The position numbers and the translations under genes are program-made. The notes under the pieces were generated by a model that saw only the letters and a list, made by a program, of their open reading frames with translations, was not told the DNA's origin and did not search any database. Positions 5,347 through 5,985 of a stretch of 5,985 nucleotides of DNA are shown piece after piece. How positions within the stretch are numbered: the stretch's first letter is position 1; each line of letters starts with the position of its first letter. This DNA comes from DATDRS01 sp035291605 (lineage in GTDB: Bacteria > Chloroflexota > Anaerolineae > Anaerolineales > UBA6663): positions 1 through 5,985 of the forward strand of contig DATDRS010000287.1 in the NCBI GenBank assembly GCA_035291605.1, in the 5' to 3' direction.

Positions 5347-5741
5347 TTATTCGAGTTTAACGGGTGGATCTCTCGACCACTGCCAACGCTCCCACTCCGC
5401 CCCATGAAGTGAGAGTCGGCGGGCGCGTCCACCGGCACGCCGGTCAATAACAGATTCGTGACGGTCTCGTTGGCCTCAATCAAACTGCGCGCGCGCAGCC
5501 GCTCCAGCGCGTTGATGGCCTGTGTGAGGCGCGCGTCGTCCAGCCATTCGTTTCCATCCTCGTCAACATTGATGCGGCGGAGCGCGGCCTGAAGTCGCCC
5601 ATATAGAAACACCTCGCGGAAGGACTCGCGCTCGGTGAGGGCGGGCTTCCACTGATCGCCCCGCAGGTGCGCCCAGCCCAGTTTTTTGAGCTGGTCAATG
5701 GCGGCGTTCTCAACCAAAGTTTCTTCGTTGGGTGCGGACAT
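5347..5741 (-). pseudogene. Truncated type I restriction subunit HsdR (N-terminus only) with foreign tail
   Basis: The first about 104 residues match the start of type I restriction endonuclease R subunits: NEETLVENAAIDQLKKLGW (5-23), ERESFREVFLYGRLQAALRR (38-57), the helical ARLTQAINALERL stretch and NETVTNLLLTGVPVD (91-105). A complete HsdR has about 1000 residues with a PD-(D/E)xK nuclease and helicase motors; all of that is missing. Similarity stops near 5430. The same frame runs on to a TGA at 5217, antisense to the CoA-binding gene, with no recognisable content. In another minus frame a tail reading GAEWERWQWSRDPP ends at TAA 5347-5349 and looks like the end of a different gene. The start is well formed: AAGG lies 9 nt before the ATG and a GATAAT box further up, so a short product may still be made. 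It cannot be a functional restriction subunit. Confidence 0.72.
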
Positions 5742-5760
5742 TTCGACTTACCTTGCTTGT

Positions 5761-5766
5761 ATTATC
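5761..5766 (-). promoter_or_regulatory. Possible -10 box of the hsdR remnant
   Basis: On the minus strand GATAAT lies 19 nt before the ATG of the hsdR fragment, followed by an AAGG ribosome binding site. This would give a short leader of roughly 12 nt. No -35 match is seen. It suggests that the native promoter end of a once complete hsdR was retained. Confidence 0.3.
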
Positions 5767-5787
5767 CAATGGCGCGCGGTCACGCGG

Positions 5788-5803
5788 GTGATAGTATAAT
5801 CAC
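5788..5803 (+). promoter_or_regulatory. -10 box within an inverted repeat, promoter/operator of the antitoxin-like gene
   Basis: A perfect TATAAT (5795-5800) lies inside the inverted repeat GTGAT-N6-ATCAC (5788-5803). A symmetric site over the -10 box is what an autoregulating antitoxin would bind. No -35 hexamer is visible in the GC-rich upstream bases. Transcription would start about 5807, giving a leader of about 30 nt before the ATG at 5838. Confidence 0.45.
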
Positions 5804-5837
5804 AGCGCATGATCAGGCTCACACGGGAGACCTCACA

Positions 5838-5985
5838 ATGAACGCCATCCGGCTCAACACGGTGATCAAAAAAGACGGCGAGTTGCTGATGAAAGGCTTG
5901 CCCTATAAGAAAGGCGACCACATCGAATTAATTCTGCTGTCACCACCGGCGACCCCATCAAAGCGCCGCCCGCTCACCGCCCGCG
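5838..5985 (+). CDS. Antitoxin-like small protein (VapB/AbrB-like), N-terminal part
   Basis: 49 codons are seen before the window ends. The sequence begins MNAIRLNTVIKKDGELLMKG and continues LPYKKGDHIELILL, the pattern of small antitoxin-like proteins with an AbrB/MazE-like swapped-hairpin fold (strand, KDGEL turn, hydrophobic Leu-Pro, KKGD turn, strand). They are often encoded just before a PIN-domain toxin. The remaining residues (PSKRRPLTAR) fit the linker towards a C-terminal toxin-binding segment. GGGAGA (5825-5830) lies 7 nt before the ATG. No toxin gene is visible because the window ends here. Identification rests on pattern recall of a short stretch, so the family is likely but not certain. 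Confidence 0.6.
   Translation, partial: MNAIRLNTVIKKDGELLMKGLPYKKGDHIELILLSPPATPSKRRPLTAR

Noticed and set aside
5330..5347. AGGCC-N8-GGCCT hairpin at the end of the CoA-binding gene as a terminator
   Set aside because: Only five pairs, it overlaps the stop codon, and no T-tract follows.

Overview
This is a GC-rich bacterial window with tightly packed genes, two dispersed-type intergenic repeats and two minus-strand genes that look leaderless. The repeat types and the gene content recall Chloroflexota (Anaerolineae-like) genomes. That assignment is an inference from style; the window holds no rRNA, tRNA or other marker gene that would settle it.

Left part (1-1626, minus strand): the N-terminal 181 codons of RecO, cut by the window edge, lie downstream of a complete ROK-family sugar kinase. 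About 100 bp of dispersed-repeat sequence separates them and also supplies the last codons of the kinase. Both genes have a -10-like hexamer exactly 6 nt before the start codon, so their transcripts may begin at or next to the start codon.

Centre (about 1705-5339, plus strand): a three-gene operon, the most interesting part of the window. Gene 1 fuses a phosphorylatable receiver domain, a glutaredoxin-like domain without cysteines and a thioredoxin-reductase-like FAD/NAD(P)H module without the CxxC. Gene 2 is a soluble histidine kinase with an N-terminal cyclic-nucleotide-binding domain and a long insertion inside its dimerisation/phosphotransfer region. Gene 3 is a small YccU-type CoA-binding protein. 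Genes 1 and 2 overlap by 1 nt (TGATG) and genes 2 and 3 by 4 nt (ATGA). The set reads as a two-component pair whose output is a flavoprotein rather than a DNA-binding domain. A 33-bp near-perfect palindrome sits at the start of gene 2, flanked by a 6-bp direct repeat. This suggests that a small mobile palindrome jumped into the stop/start overlap and added 16 codons in frame.

Right part (5340-5985): a strongly truncated minus-strand remnant of a type I restriction subunit (HsdR N-terminus only), whose 3' end runs into an unrelated out-of-frame tail. Divergent from it is the start of a small antitoxin-like gene with its own promoter and a possible operator. This looks like the eroded edge of an accessory/defence region.

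No CRISPR array, tRNA, rRNA, intact insertion sequence or convincing intrinsic terminator was found. No gene-free stretch exceeds about 185 bp.
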